In this document: positions 6,596 through 14,321 of the stretch, one piece after another | Layout of the letters: each line of letters begins with the position of its first letter | How positions within the stretch are numbered: the stretch's first letter is position 1 | Virus record (IMG/VR): IMGVR_UViG_3300022925_000231 | Span: 1-20,496 of that record | Source of the DNA: a virus | Direction: 5' to 3' (one strand) | Length of the DNA: 20,496 bases | Notes under the pieces: generated by a model | Databases searched by the model: none | The model's input: the letters and a program-made list of their open reading frames with translations, nothing else | What the model was told of the DNA's origin: nothing | Translations under genes and position numbers: made by a program

Positions 6596-8380
6596 CTATC
6601 CCTCACACGCTAGACACGCGTTCTCGTCTAAACTCTCAAATATAATCTGACGCAATGCTTCATCAGACACGTTTTCGGCACGCTTGTATGCCTCACTCCG
6701 TAGATAATATAGAGTTTTTACTTTCTTTTTCCAAGCCATCATATGTACCGCGTGAAGTTCTCCCTTAGACACATTCGCAGGAAAAAATACGTTTAGTGAC
6801 TGACTCTGGCAAATCTCTTTCTGACGATCAGCAGCCATATCAATTACCCAACGTTGATCAATCTCAACTGCAGTTCTAAATACTTCTTTAGTCCAATCAT
6901 CGAGAAAATCAAGATGTTGTACACTACCGCCTTTTGTTACAATGCTCTTCCATACGTCATCTGTGTCCATATCCAGGTCTTGCAGAATATGTTCCAGATA
7001 CTCGTTCTTCATCAATGAAGTTCCGGATTTAGTTTTCTGAGCATACGCATTAGCTCTATAAGGCTCAATACTAGGACTAGTGTTACCGCAGATAATGCTA
7101 CTACTAGCATTTGGAGCGACAGCCAGCAAATGACAGTTACGCATTCCAGTACCCACTGCATCAGGCGCTTCCCCGCGCTCTGTAGCAAGTTTCCTGCTTT
7201 CCGCCACTGCTTTTCTTTTAATAAGACTAAAAATGGCAATATTCCTGCTCTTTGCAATTGCGCTTTCAAAAGGTATATTGTGTCGTTGTAGATACGCATG
7301 AAATCCCATAGCCCCCAAACCAATACTTCTTTCTCGTTCTGCACTGTACTTTGCACGATGTAACTCATCTGGAGCATTTTTGATAAAGTGCGTTAACACG
7401 TTATCTAGCATTCGTACTAAGTCAGATATAAAAAACTCATTGTTTGACCACTCATCATATTCTTCCAAGTTTACACTAGATAAACAACATACTGCTGTAC
7501 GATCCTTATCTGTAGCTAGAGTAATCTCAGAGCAAAGATTGGAGTGGTGTACTTTTAACCCTCGTTCCTTTTGGCACTCGGGTAGTGCGTCTTGAACAGT
7601 ATCCCCAAACATAATGTAAGGCTCTCCAGTCTCAACGCGATTTTGTATCAATTTTACCCAAAGGGTTTTAGCTGATACTGTTTTTGTTACTTGCTTTGAG
7701 TGTGGGTCAACTAAGTCCCAACTATCATCAAAGCCCTCAACAAGAGTTGCCTGCTCTATAAGGTGCATAAAGTCGTTACTAACGACCACACCATGATGGA
7801 GATTAGTAGACTTTCTGTTAATATCTCCACCTGTCGGCTTCCTAATGTCAAGGTATTCTTCAATCTCTGGGTGAGAGATTTCAAGATATGCTGCATAGCT
7901 TCCTCGTCTTGTAACTCCTTGTGAAAAAGCAAGCATTTCTGCATCTACTACTTTCAAAAAGGGAATTACACCTGTGCTTTCTGACCCCGCTGAGGTTTTA
8001 CTTCCAACCGAGCGAATATCATTCCAGCAACCGCCTATACCACCGCCCACAGAGCTTAAAAAAGCATTCTCTGTGTAGTGGCTTGTTAATCCATGTCGGC
8101 TGTCTTCTACATAATTTAGAAAACAGCTTATTGGTAGCCCTCTTTTGGTTCCACCATTACTTAAAATAGGAGTAGAGAACATAAACCAAAGTTTACTAGC
8201 ATAATCATATAAACGCTGGGCGTGCTCTTTATCGTCTGCAAAAGCACAAGCGGCTCGTGCAAACGCATCCTGTGGTGAGGTCTCACCGTTTACTAAGTAT
8301 CGGTCTTTCAAAGTTTTAATACTAAACTCTGATAGATACCGATCACGTCGATAATCAATATCAATATTATACTTCAACAT
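6596..8380 (-). CDS. nrdA: Class I ribonucleotide reductase, large (R1) subunit, no ATP cone
   Basis: 594 aa, well short of the roughly 760 of E. coli NrdA. It reduces NDPs to dNDPs with NrdB. Catalytic parts are present: C86 (LPISCFL), N281-C283-E285 (SNLCSEI, thiyl radical site), C298 (AVCCLSS), the radical-transfer pair Y558-Y559 (KTLYYLRS), phosphate-binding PNASSSIICGN (423-433) and the C-terminal redox pair C589/C592 (ACLACEG). The missing part is the N-terminal ATP cone, the allosteric activity site: the protein begins directly with the R1 N-terminal domain. dATP feedback inhibition should therefore be lost, which would favour phage DNA synthesis. Ribosome site GGAGA lies ahead of ATG 8380, and its start overlaps the exonuclease gene by 14 nt. 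Confidence 0.96.
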   Translation of the reverse strand: MLKYNIDIDYRRDRYLSEFSIKTLKDRYLVNGETSPQDAFARAACAFADDKEHAQRLYDYASKLWFMFSTPILSNGGTKRGLPISCFLNYVEDSRHGLTSHYTENAFLSSVGGGIGGCWNDIRSVGSKTSAGSESTGVIPFLKVVDAEMLAFSQGVTRRGSYAAYLEISHPEIEEYLDIRKPTGGDINRKSTNLHHGVVVSNDFMHLIEQATLVEGFDDSWDLVDPHSKQVTKTVSAKTLWVKLIQNRVETGEPYIMFGDTVQDALPECQKERGLKVHHSNLCSEITLATDKDRTAVCCLSSVNLEEYDEWSNNEFFISDLVRMLDNVLTHFIKNAPDELHRAKYSAERERSIGLGAMGFHAYLQRHNIPFESAIAKSRNIAIFSLIKRKAVAESRKLATERGEAPDAVGTGMRNCHLLAVAPNASSSIICGNTSPSIEPYRANAYAQKTKSGTSLMKNEYLEHILQDLDMDTDDVWKSIVTKGGSVQHLDFLDDWTKEVFRTAVEIDQRWVIDMAADRQKEICQSQSLNVFFPANVSKGELHAVHMMAWKKKVKTLYYLRSEAYKRAENVSDEALRQIIFESLDENACLACEG

Positions 8381-9212
8381 TATCTAACATTCTCCGTTCT
8401 AAATCAGCCAAATTCTCGGCTCCGATTGCTTCATCGCAATATGTAATTAAATCCATCAACTCATAGTTTGTAAGGAGTTGCTCTGCATTTGCATTTAGCT
8501 CCTGTATATACTTATATTTGCTACTAATAGGTGTAGCATCATAAATATCCATAGCACTTCCAAACTCTTTAATAAGCTGCTCGGCCCGCTTCGGCCCTAT
8601 ACCTGGTATCCCAGCAACATTATCTCCCTTATCGCCCGTTAAGCATTTGAGTGAGATGTATTGTTCTGGAGTAACACTATAGTGCTCTGCCCAGTTATCT
8701 ATTCGAACTTCTTTCCTTGTAACGTATGAGAACCTACTTACATTATCCTGTATCAGTAGATCCCAGTCTCGGTCACTAGATACTAGCCATATACGCTCTA
8801 AGCCGTACTTGACTTTCTCTTTTACCAAGTGTGCTGCAATATCATCGGCTTCTACACCTTTGTACCTTAGCACAGTTGCTTCGTCTTGTAAGAGTTCTAA
8901 TGTAGCTTCATACTCTTCAAAAAACTCTTCGAAAGCAACTTTCTCTTCTTCAGTTTGCTCCGCAAACTTATCTTTCCTATTCTGCTTATAGTCGGGACAT
9001 ACATTCTTTCTATAGCTAGAACTTCCCCAATCTGCTGCGATAATTATATTTGAACAACTATAGGATTTTGCTAGGCTTTGTACTGTCTGTTGATAATCAT
9101 ATCTAAAGTCAGTACGTCCTTGGTGCTTCCACCTAAATGCTAAGTTGAGTGCATCTATAACTATTGTGGCGTCTGGGTCTTTTACCATTTTTTCTGTAAA
9201 GTTAAACGCCAT
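8367..9212 (-). CDS. 5'-3' exonuclease / flap endonuclease
   Basis: 281 aa, FEN-1/Pol I N-terminal nuclease family (compare T5 D15, T4 RNase H), which removes RNA primers and 5' flaps at the fork and can degrade DNA. Metal-binding acidic residues: D20 (IVIDALN), D61 (AADWG), E121/D123/D124 (VEADDIA), D147/D149 (SSDRDWD) and D194/D197 (GDKGDN). The helix-hairpin-helix DNA-binding element follows (GIPGIGPKRAEQLI, 201-214). The basic segment SYRKNVCPDYKQNRK (66-80) is the usual helical-arch start. The N-terminal polymerase partner is encoded separately upstream at 17650-19923, so nuclease and polymerase are split between genes. GGAG lies seven bases before ATG 9212. Confidence 0.93.
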   Translation of the reverse strand: MAFNFTEKMVKDPDATIVIDALNLAFRWKHQGRTDFRYDYQQTVQSLAKSYSCSNIIIAADWGSSSYRKNVCPDYKQNRKDKFAEQTEEEKVAFEEFFEEYEATLELLQDEATVLRYKGVEADDIAAHLVKEKVKYGLERIWLVSSDRDWDLLIQDNVSRFSYVTRKEVRIDNWAEHYSVTPEQYISLKCLTGDKGDNVAGIPGIGPKRAEQLIKEFGSAMDIYDATPISSKYKYIQELNANAEQLLTNYELMDLITYCDEAIGAENLADLERRMLDNVEV

Positions 9213-9651
9213 CTAAAAACTCCGTTGTTTCTTCTGTTAGCCAGGTGTCTGCTACCATTACATAGCAGTCTAGCCAGTTAATATACATATACTCAGCTTC
9301 AGAGGACTCTGGTTTAATAGAAGTAACAACAAATACCGTTGACCGATTATATTTGAAAAACAATAAAGGCTCCTGGTTTCCGCCTTCTGCTTGTTGTACT
9401 ACTTTCTTCCACCATCTACTTAAATTATTAGTCTTTCTTGCCGTGAATATCTTATCATTTAAAGGAGACTCTGCGTAGTTTTTTACTTCAATACAAAACC
9501 TATTCTTTGCATGGGGTACATACAAATCACCTTTTAAGTACTCAAGAGCGCCCGAGTTGGGCACTCTCTCGAACTGGTGTCCTGTTGTGCTTCGAAGCAT
9601 ATCACGAACTAAGTATTCGCCCCTCGCCCCTTTCGCTCTCGAATCTACCAT
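9202..9651 (-). CDS. PD-(D/E)XK nuclease, Holliday-resolvase-like
   Basis: 149 aa from the ATG at 9651. An in-frame ATG at 9729 would add 26 residues, but these are a very basic stretch antiparallel to an acidic ORF, and only 9651 has a proper ribosome site (AGAGGA, five bases upstream). Visible motif: E12 (KGARGEY), D42 (LKGDLY), then E55-x-K57 (CIEVKNY), the PD-(D/E)XK core. The start KGARGEYLVRDML resembles the Hjc/RecB-like helix 1 with its conserved Glu. Members resolve branched DNA or act in recombination and packaging. It follows gp46/gp47 and precedes the 5'-3' exonuclease, consistent with a recombination role. Exact specificity is not visible. Confidence 0.75.
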   Translation of the reverse strand: MVDSRAKGARGEYLVRDMLRSTTGHQFERVPNSGALEYLKGDLYVPHAKNRFCIEVKNYAESPLNDKIFTARKTNNLSRWWKKVVQQAEGGNQEPLLFFKYNRSTVFVVTSIKPESSEAEYMYINWLDCYVMVADTWLTEETTEFLDGV

Positions 9652-9763
9652 CAGTATCCTCTTCTTCTTCTTGCTCTGGCTCTTTCTCAGTAGCTTGCTT
9701 CTTATTCTCGCTGTATGCAGTACTCGCATACATCCACCAAATTCTCCTACGCCCTGCTCCCAT
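9602..9763 (-). CDS. Candidate 53-aa overlapping ORF
   Basis: The ATG at 9763 shares its A with the gp46 stop (TAATG), a coupled-start arrangement used elsewhere in this operon. The product begins MGAGRRRIWWMYASTAYS and continues with an acidic run (EKEPEQEEEEDTD) before a TGA at 9602-9604. Its last 50 nt lie out of frame inside the nuclease gene. An internal ATG at 9733 with AGGAG about ten bases upstream is another possible start. The aromatic start and acidic tail look like a real protein, and without it there would be a gap of over 100 bases in an otherwise gapless operon. No function is suggested. Confidence 0.45.
   Translation of the reverse strand: MGAGRRRIWWMYASTAYSENKKQATEKEPEQEEEEDTDGRFESERGEGRILSS
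9657..9662 (-). promoter_or_regulatory. Ribosome binding site fixing the start at 9651
   Basis: AGAGGA on the minus strand ends five bases before ATG 9651. No comparable site precedes the alternative start at 9729. Confidence 0.55.
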
Positions 9764-11556
9764 TACTCTAGCTCACTAACGTTTCCGTTCTTGACCACCT
9801 CAATCTTTTCCAAGAGAGGGTGAGTCCAACCATGGCTTACAACATATGTATTTAAGTCTTCATTTAGGAGAACTTCTACTAGCTTCTCTCTACCTGCGTC
9901 ATCTAATACGTTTATCACCTCATCTAAAAATAATATATTAAGTTTAGACTTTGAAATACTACTCATTAGTTTGCGTATAGCAATCAAAGTAGCGGTATTA
10001 ACTCTAGCTAATTCTCCTGAAGAGAGGGCTAGAATATCTACTATATTACCATTGTCAGTAATTTGTACATTAAGTTTATCATTTAAAACAACAAACTCTA
10101 GTGTAAACCTGCCATCGGACAGCTCTGCAAGGTATATATTAGTAAGATCTTCTAGTTCTTTTACTAAGTTTTCTATCTTGTATGCCAATAAGCCATTAGT
10201 ACTGAATGCTTTCTTTAACACCTCAAGATTTGAGTTTATAGCGGTTTCTTCTGCAAGTAGAAGCTGGGCTTCTTTTAATTGAGAGGAAAACTCTTCGGTT
10301 TGCTCTTGAATTACTTGAATTCTAGTATTCTTACGGGTTTTTAACTCGTTTTCTTTTGAGATTCGCGAGAGTTCCGCTCGTACTCTCTCCAACTCTCCTT
10401 GAATGCGTGTAGCGCGTTCTTCGAGCTTTGCTTTATCCAAAAGGGTTCCGGGAAGGCTTTGATCAATCCCTCGGTATAAGTCCTCCCAATCTCTTTGAAG
10501 TCTGGCTTTACGTTCATACTGTCTATTGTTTTCTTTAATATCTTCAATCTCTGACTGAATTTTAGCATTTCTCTCCTTTGCTTCATCTATCTTAGATTTC
10601 TCTGCCTGTATCATAGAGCTTTTAAACTCTGAATCCACGGACTGTTCACAAGTAGGGCAAGTATCTCCTAGACTGTTTAACTTTTCTAAAAGTTTCTCTG
10701 ACCCCGCTACGGTCGCTCTAATTGCACCAAACTCTCCCTGTAATTTATCATAGGATAGTTTACTTACTGCTGTGATACTCTTGATTTCTTCAAGGTCTAT
10801 CGCAGCCAACATTTCTTTGAATTGATTATTTTTTATAATTTTTTTATTTTTTTCGGAAATATTTGAAATCTCTACTTGTAAAGAACGTAAAGCCTTCTCA
10901 TCTTCTTCCGTGTCAATTATAATATTTTCAAGTGGCGCTATGTTGGTATCACTCAATTTGTTGTCACTTAACCACTTTTCTATTGTAGCCATTTTTGCTT
11001 CAATTGTAGTCAAATTAGCTACACTTTTTCTAGCTTCGTCTTTGAATAACTCAAATAACTTTACATAGTTCTCAAGGTGCAACAAATCTATCAGAAACTT
11101 TTTTCTGTTTGTGTCTGTAGCGGTTAAGAACTGTAAGCTAGTATTAGTGTTTTGATATACTAACTGAGAGAACGTCTTAAAGTCAATACCAAGTATTTCC
11201 TGTAAAGTCTTATAAGTATTTGTAGCCGTATGACTACTAATATCTTCGTTATTCTTTAAAAGCTGTAATTTAATACTGCTCTTTCTATCAATTATTACAT
11301 CATAAGAATCATCATCCTTCTTAAAGGATAAATGTATGTTATACCCATCATTTACATATCTATTAGGTATATCAGCTTTTTTAATGCCTTTGGAGTTTTT
11401 ATTATACAATGCTTCTTCAATAATTAACGGTATGGAGGACTTCCCCATACCGTTAGTACCGATTATTTGAGTTACTGTATTATCAGATAAATCTAACTCA
11501 TTGTTAGCGCCGTAACTAAAGCAATTACTCCATTTCAATTTTTGAAGTGTAATCAT
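9763..11556 (-). CDS. gp46/SbcC/Rad50-like recombination ATPase
   Basis: 597 aa, similar in size to T4 gp46 and far shorter than bacterial SbcC. It drives ATP-dependent DNA end processing with the nuclease encoded just upstream. Features in order: Walker A GTNGMGKSS (33-41), coiled coil from about 165, zinc hook CPTC (C300, C303), returning coiled coil to about 450, ABC signature LSSGE (511-515), Walker B ILFLDE with E546, D-loop (NVLDD) and switch histidine H575 (VVSHG). The two coils are only about 130 residues each, so the hook arm is short. It overlaps the gp47-like gene by 32 nt, which implies coupled expression. All catalytic elements are intact. Confidence 0.94.
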   Translation of the reverse strand: MITLQKLKWSNCFSYGANNELDLSDNTVTQIIGTNGMGKSSIPLIIEEALYNKNSKGIKKADIPNRYVNDGYNIHLSFKKDDDSYDVIIDRKSSIKLQLLKNNEDISSHTATNTYKTLQEILGIDFKTFSQLVYQNTNTSLQFLTATDTNRKKFLIDLLHLENYVKLFELFKDEARKSVANLTTIEAKMATIEKWLSDNKLSDTNIAPLENIIIDTEEDEKALRSLQVEISNISEKNKKIIKNNQFKEMLAAIDLEEIKSITAVSKLSYDKLQGEFGAIRATVAGSEKLLEKLNSLGDTCPTCEQSVDSEFKSSMIQAEKSKIDEAKERNAKIQSEIEDIKENNRQYERKARLQRDWEDLYRGIDQSLPGTLLDKAKLEERATRIQGELERVRAELSRISKENELKTRKNTRIQVIQEQTEEFSSQLKEAQLLLAEETAINSNLEVLKKAFSTNGLLAYKIENLVKELEDLTNIYLAELSDGRFTLEFVVLNDKLNVQITDNGNIVDILALSSGELARVNTATLIAIRKLMSSISKSKLNILFLDEVINVLDDAGREKLVEVLLNEDLNTYVVSHGWTHPLLEKIEVVKNGNVSELE

Positions 11557-12484
11557 TATATGTTCCTAGTATATCTGTTATTCTATCTTCCCCAATATCT
11601 AAAATATACTGGAGATATTCTGCAAGCTCTTCAGATACAGTAAGGTCTTTATCCATAATCAAAGTAGCTTCCGAATTACGTTTTACTACTTTCTTATCGA
11701 GTAACTCACTGTTCTTTACAGAAGCAAGCTCCTGAATATCACCTTCTACTTCGTAGATTGTATGGTGAAAATGCGTAGGAACCATGTCACTAGTATCTCT
11801 TACCGTTTTACGGATAAGCTGAGGTAACTCAAACCTTTCCCACAACCAAGACCAGTCTTGCTCATTGATAAGGATATACCCTGTATTTACTTCTGTTCTG
11901 TGAAAAGAAGTAGTCATTGGGCTGCCTGGATATACTATATTACGTTGACAATTACTATGTGAGTGCAAATCTCCTGAGAATACTACAGGAAAGTCCTCGA
12001 ACCTGTCTAAGTCCACCTCTGGCTTGACGTGTGGAGGTATTTCACCACGCACATGAGTAAATAATGGTCTTTTAGTATTAAACTGCTCAATGCTGTCTGG
12101 TCTATGTAAGTCAGCATATGGCAGTATTCCAAAACCTAAATCTTCATCTATGTATGCAATATCTACTATATTCACTAGAGGATTTATATCCCTAGATACT
12201 TGCTTTAACTGGGTAAAAAAGGTTTTATGTTTCTTAGTAGCCTCGTGATTACCGTCATAAATAATAGTAGGTATCTTTACTTTACGAATAAACTTAAAGT
12301 ATAGTTCTAACTCTTCCATATTCGGAAGACGATCAAAGAGATCGCCTCCGATTATGTGCATATTACAGTCGGCTTCTAGGGCATGGATCTGGTCAAAGAA
12401 TAGGTTATACCTATTCAGTGCCCATTTAACTGGGACATTCTTCTGTCCCAGTTTGATATGCCAGTCGGCTGTAAATAGAATCAT
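11525..12484 (-). CDS. gp47/SbcD/Mre11-like nuclease
   Basis: 319 aa metallophosphoesterase that pairs with the gp46-like ATPase to resect DNA ends for recombination-dependent replication and host DNA breakdown. Metal and catalytic residues: D7 and H9 (TADWH), D48 (IGGDLFD), N79/H80 (DGNHE), H144 (FTHVRG) and H174/H176 (SGDLHSHS). A C-terminal capping region of about 130 residues, with a helical end (SEELAEYLQYILD), should contact the ATPase coiled coil. Its ATG overlaps the SSB stop as ATGA. Confidence 0.93.
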   Translation of the reverse strand: MILFTADWHIKLGQKNVPVKWALNRYNLFFDQIHALEADCNMHIIGGDLFDRLPNMEELELYFKFIRKVKIPTIIYDGNHEATKKHKTFFTQLKQVSRDINPLVNIVDIAYIDEDLGFGILPYADLHRPDSIEQFNTKRPLFTHVRGEIPPHVKPEVDLDRFEDFPVVFSGDLHSHSNCQRNIVYPGSPMTTSFHRTEVNTGYILINEQDWSWLWERFELPQLIRKTVRDTSDMVPTHFHHTIYEVEGDIQELASVKNSELLDKKVVKRNSEATLIMDKDLTVSEELAEYLQYILDIGEDRITDILGTYNDYTSKIEME

Positions 12485-13107
12485 GATATATCGAACTCAG
12501 CTTCTAAAGACTCGTCAATTTCTTCTGAGCCAGCTTCACGAATCTCGTCAAGCAAAGTTTTCTGAGCATCTGGAGTAGGACGTGGCATTACATCATCCAT
12601 AGATTTTAAACCATCTACAAGAGCTTTCTCGTCTGCATCTAGTTCACGATGCTTACACTTCAATACCTGTAATTGATACTCTACATTATATGCTAGTGGG
12701 CCAGTCTTTACTCGCTTGAATTTAACATCCCAACCTGATACTGGATCAGTAGGGTCGCCAAGGTCTTCAGCAGCAGTCATGATCTGCTCAAAGAGTTTCT
12801 TCTTCAAGTTAATTACTTTGACTTCGCCGTTGTCAATGCACTGCATTGCGTAGCTCCAGCCACATTTCAGATCGGGGTAGAATTCACGAACCCAATCTTT
12901 TTCTTTGTTATTAAAACGCTCTTCGTTTCGATCAAAAGACAGACACTCGAAAGGAATGTTCTTGCCATTCTTACCTTCGATCCAATATACATAGCGAGCT
13001 AGTATATCACCTACGAGGCGGACAGAGTTGTCACCATCGCGGTAGCCGAAAGAAGAGATAGAAGATTTTTGGGCAGAGCCCTTAGATTTGTTGAATGATA
13101 GTGCCAT
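12481..13107 (-). CDS. Single-stranded DNA-binding protein (gp32-like)
   Basis: 208 aa. It would coat ssDNA and recruit replication proteins. The N-terminus is basic (FNKSKGSAQK), followed by an OB-fold-like region with aromatic and basic residues (NSVRLVGDILARYVYW, 27-42; KDWVREFYP, 70-78). Cysteines C54, C82, C90 and C151 with H153 could form a zinc site like that of T4 gp32. The last 20 or so residues are strongly acidic (EAGSEEIDESLEAEFDIS), the usual protein-docking tail. ACGAGG ahead of ATG 13107 overlaps the previous stop codon. It lies directly before gp47/gp46, as expected for a recombination module, and downstream of the strong promoter at 13517-13545. Confidence 0.8.
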   Translation of the reverse strand: MALSFNKSKGSAQKSSISSFGYRDGDNSVRLVGDILARYVYWIEGKNGKNIPFECLSFDRNEERFNNKEKDWVREFYPDLKCGWSYAMQCIDNGEVKVINLKKKLFEQIMTAAEDLGDPTDPVSGWDVKFKRVKTGPLAYNVEYQLQVLKCKHRELDADEKALVDGLKSMDDVMPRPTPDAQKTLLDEIREAGSEEIDESLEAEFDIS

Positions 13108-13109
13108 TT

Positions 13110-13514
13110 TTAATGCCTCGTTGTTTTGTCGTTGACTTCTTCATATAGAAAATGTAATTTACCATCTTCTGCGTGTAGTAGTCTATTATCATAGTAAAGT
13201 TCATGACTTACGGGAACTTCCAATAAGTCTACAGTTGTTGTGCCATAGGCAAGGTAGTCAGCAAGACTTCTTATCGAAGCGAGAGCAAGGTACTGACAAA
13301 TCTCTCTTGAGTCATACTTATACGCATTGAACAAAAGAACATCTGGGTGAACCAAGAATGACTCACCTGTAAAGTCTTTGTCTGCGTACTTGTATATTTT
13401 ATCATAACGATTGTTTGGTATTTGGCGTTCTACAAGCATTTTGAATATTCTTCGTACCTCAGTAACCGAACCATTCGCCTCGTTATATATCTTATTCCAA
13501 TTAAATAAGAACAT
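13110..13514 (-). CDS. Conserved-looking phage protein of unknown function (134 aa)
   Basis: The frame begins MFLFNWNKIYNEANG and looks like a compact alpha/beta protein with a helical centre (EICQYLALASIRSLADYLA) and no membrane segment. FNWNKIY at the N-terminus reads like real protein, favouring ATG 13514. However, that ATG has no ribosome site and sits two bases past the -10 box of the promoter at 13517-13545, so transcripts from that promoter would start inside or after it. An internal ATG at 13439 (MLVERQIPNN) is the next candidate. I cannot name a function; its place before SSB suggests a replication accessory. Confidence 0.6.
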   Translation of the reverse strand: MFLFNWNKIYNEANGSVTEVRRIFKMLVERQIPNNRYDKIYKYADKDFTGESFLVHPDVLLFNAYKYDSREICQYLALASIRSLADYLAYGTTTVDLLEVPVSHELYYDNRLLHAEDGKLHFLYEEVNDKTTRH

Positions 13515-13516
13515 CT

Positions 13517-13545
13517 ATTATACCAGAGTAGTGAGCAAAAGTCAA
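13517..13545 (-). promoter_or_regulatory. Sigma70-type promoter with extended -10
   Basis: On the minus strand TTGACT (13540-13545) and TATAAT (13517-13522) are separated by exactly 17 bases, and TGG directly before the -10 gives an extended -10. This is close to consensus for host housekeeping sigma factor. The -35 overlaps the stop codon of the oxygenase gene. Expected start point is about 13508-13511, so it would drive SSB, gp47, gp46 and the genes beyond. Confidence 0.75.
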
Positions 13546-14321
13546 GAACTATTTTTTTGAAAGTCATAATACTTTCTATCAATAGGTATTTCTTTATTCG
13601 ACCTTGCTAGTGGGACAGATATGGAAACTCGTGCACTGGCTGGTGATGCTTTATGAAACATCCCTGCAGGTATATACAATAAGTCCCCTGTTGTTAGTAC
13701 AGTATCAACTATAGTCTCGTACTTAGCCTCCTGTTCAGGTGGCATTGTCATTCTACTAGTAAACCGCTTTTTGCCGTCTTCACCGACTTCGCTTCTGGCA
13801 AATACATTGTATACTTTCCAGTGTACTTCTCCAATAGCATGAACAAGATAGTTATCGTCTGCATCTGCATGGCACTCAAAAGATACTGCATTTTCGCTCG
13901 GAGAGCAATAGAAGTGTGCATCTGCAGAAGAGTTCTGGTATCTATCTTCCAGGGCTTTGCCAATGGCTGAAATATTGGGACTAAACATGGAGGCTTTGGT
14001 AAGTATCATACTTCCACCTTTTTTCCATATGTCGTAAACGTACTCTTTTTCATAGTAGTCTTTTTTAGACCATGAGCTTTTCTGTCCACGATAAAGGTTT
14101 CCCTTTTCCATACACAATTTTTTGCCGTCTGGAGTAATCATCTGCAACCCCGCTACGGCTCTATCATTGCTAACATACTTTGAAATATCGTCCCAAGAAC
14201 AGATATTACTAAAGAAGTATCTTTTATACGCATCGGCACGAATAACGATTGGTTTCTTTCCTAGAATAGTTTCTTGGAACACATGGTCTGTGATCGGATG
14301 TATTAAGTCTTCGAATATCAT
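13542..14321 (-). CDS. JmjC/cupin-fold Fe(II)/2-oxoglutarate oxygenase
   Basis: 259 aa. The N-terminal segment LGKKPIVIRADAY (20-32) is the 'kkPlviRg' opening of cupin_4/cupin_8 (JmjC-type) hydroxylases. The iron triad is visible: H151 and D153 (FECHADADDNY) and H223 (IPAGMFHKASP). The strand between them, GEVHWKVYN (164-172), and a GDLLYIP strand match the double-stranded beta helix. This family, including bacterial YcfD/RoxA, hydroxylates protein side chains such as an Arg of ribosomal protein L16. Here the target is unknown; it could be a host translation factor or a phage protein. Its ATG overlaps the helicase stop as ATGA. Fold call is good, substrate is not visible. Confidence 0.75.
   Translation of the reverse strand: MIFEDLIHPITDHVFQETILGKKPIVIRADAYKRYFFSNICSWDDISKYVSNDRAVAGLQMITPDGKKLCMEKGNLYRGQKSSWSKKDYYEKEYVYDIWKKGGSMILTKASMFSPNISAIGKALEDRYQNSSADAHFYCSPSENAVSFECHADADDNYLVHAIGEVHWKVYNVFARSEVGEDGKKRFTSRMTMPPEQEAKYETIVDTVLTTGDLLYIPAGMFHKASPASARVSISVPLARSNKEIPIDRKYYDFQKNSS

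Noticed and set aside
9652-9729. 26-residue N-terminal extension of the resolvase-like nuclease
   Set aside because: It is a basic run antiparallel to nothing conserved, overlaps the candidate 53-aa frame, and only ATG 9651 has a good ribosome site.
9507-10282. Plus-strand frames of 88 to 103 aa opposite gp46 and the nuclease
   Set aside because: They are antisense to strongly supported genes and have no ribosome sites.
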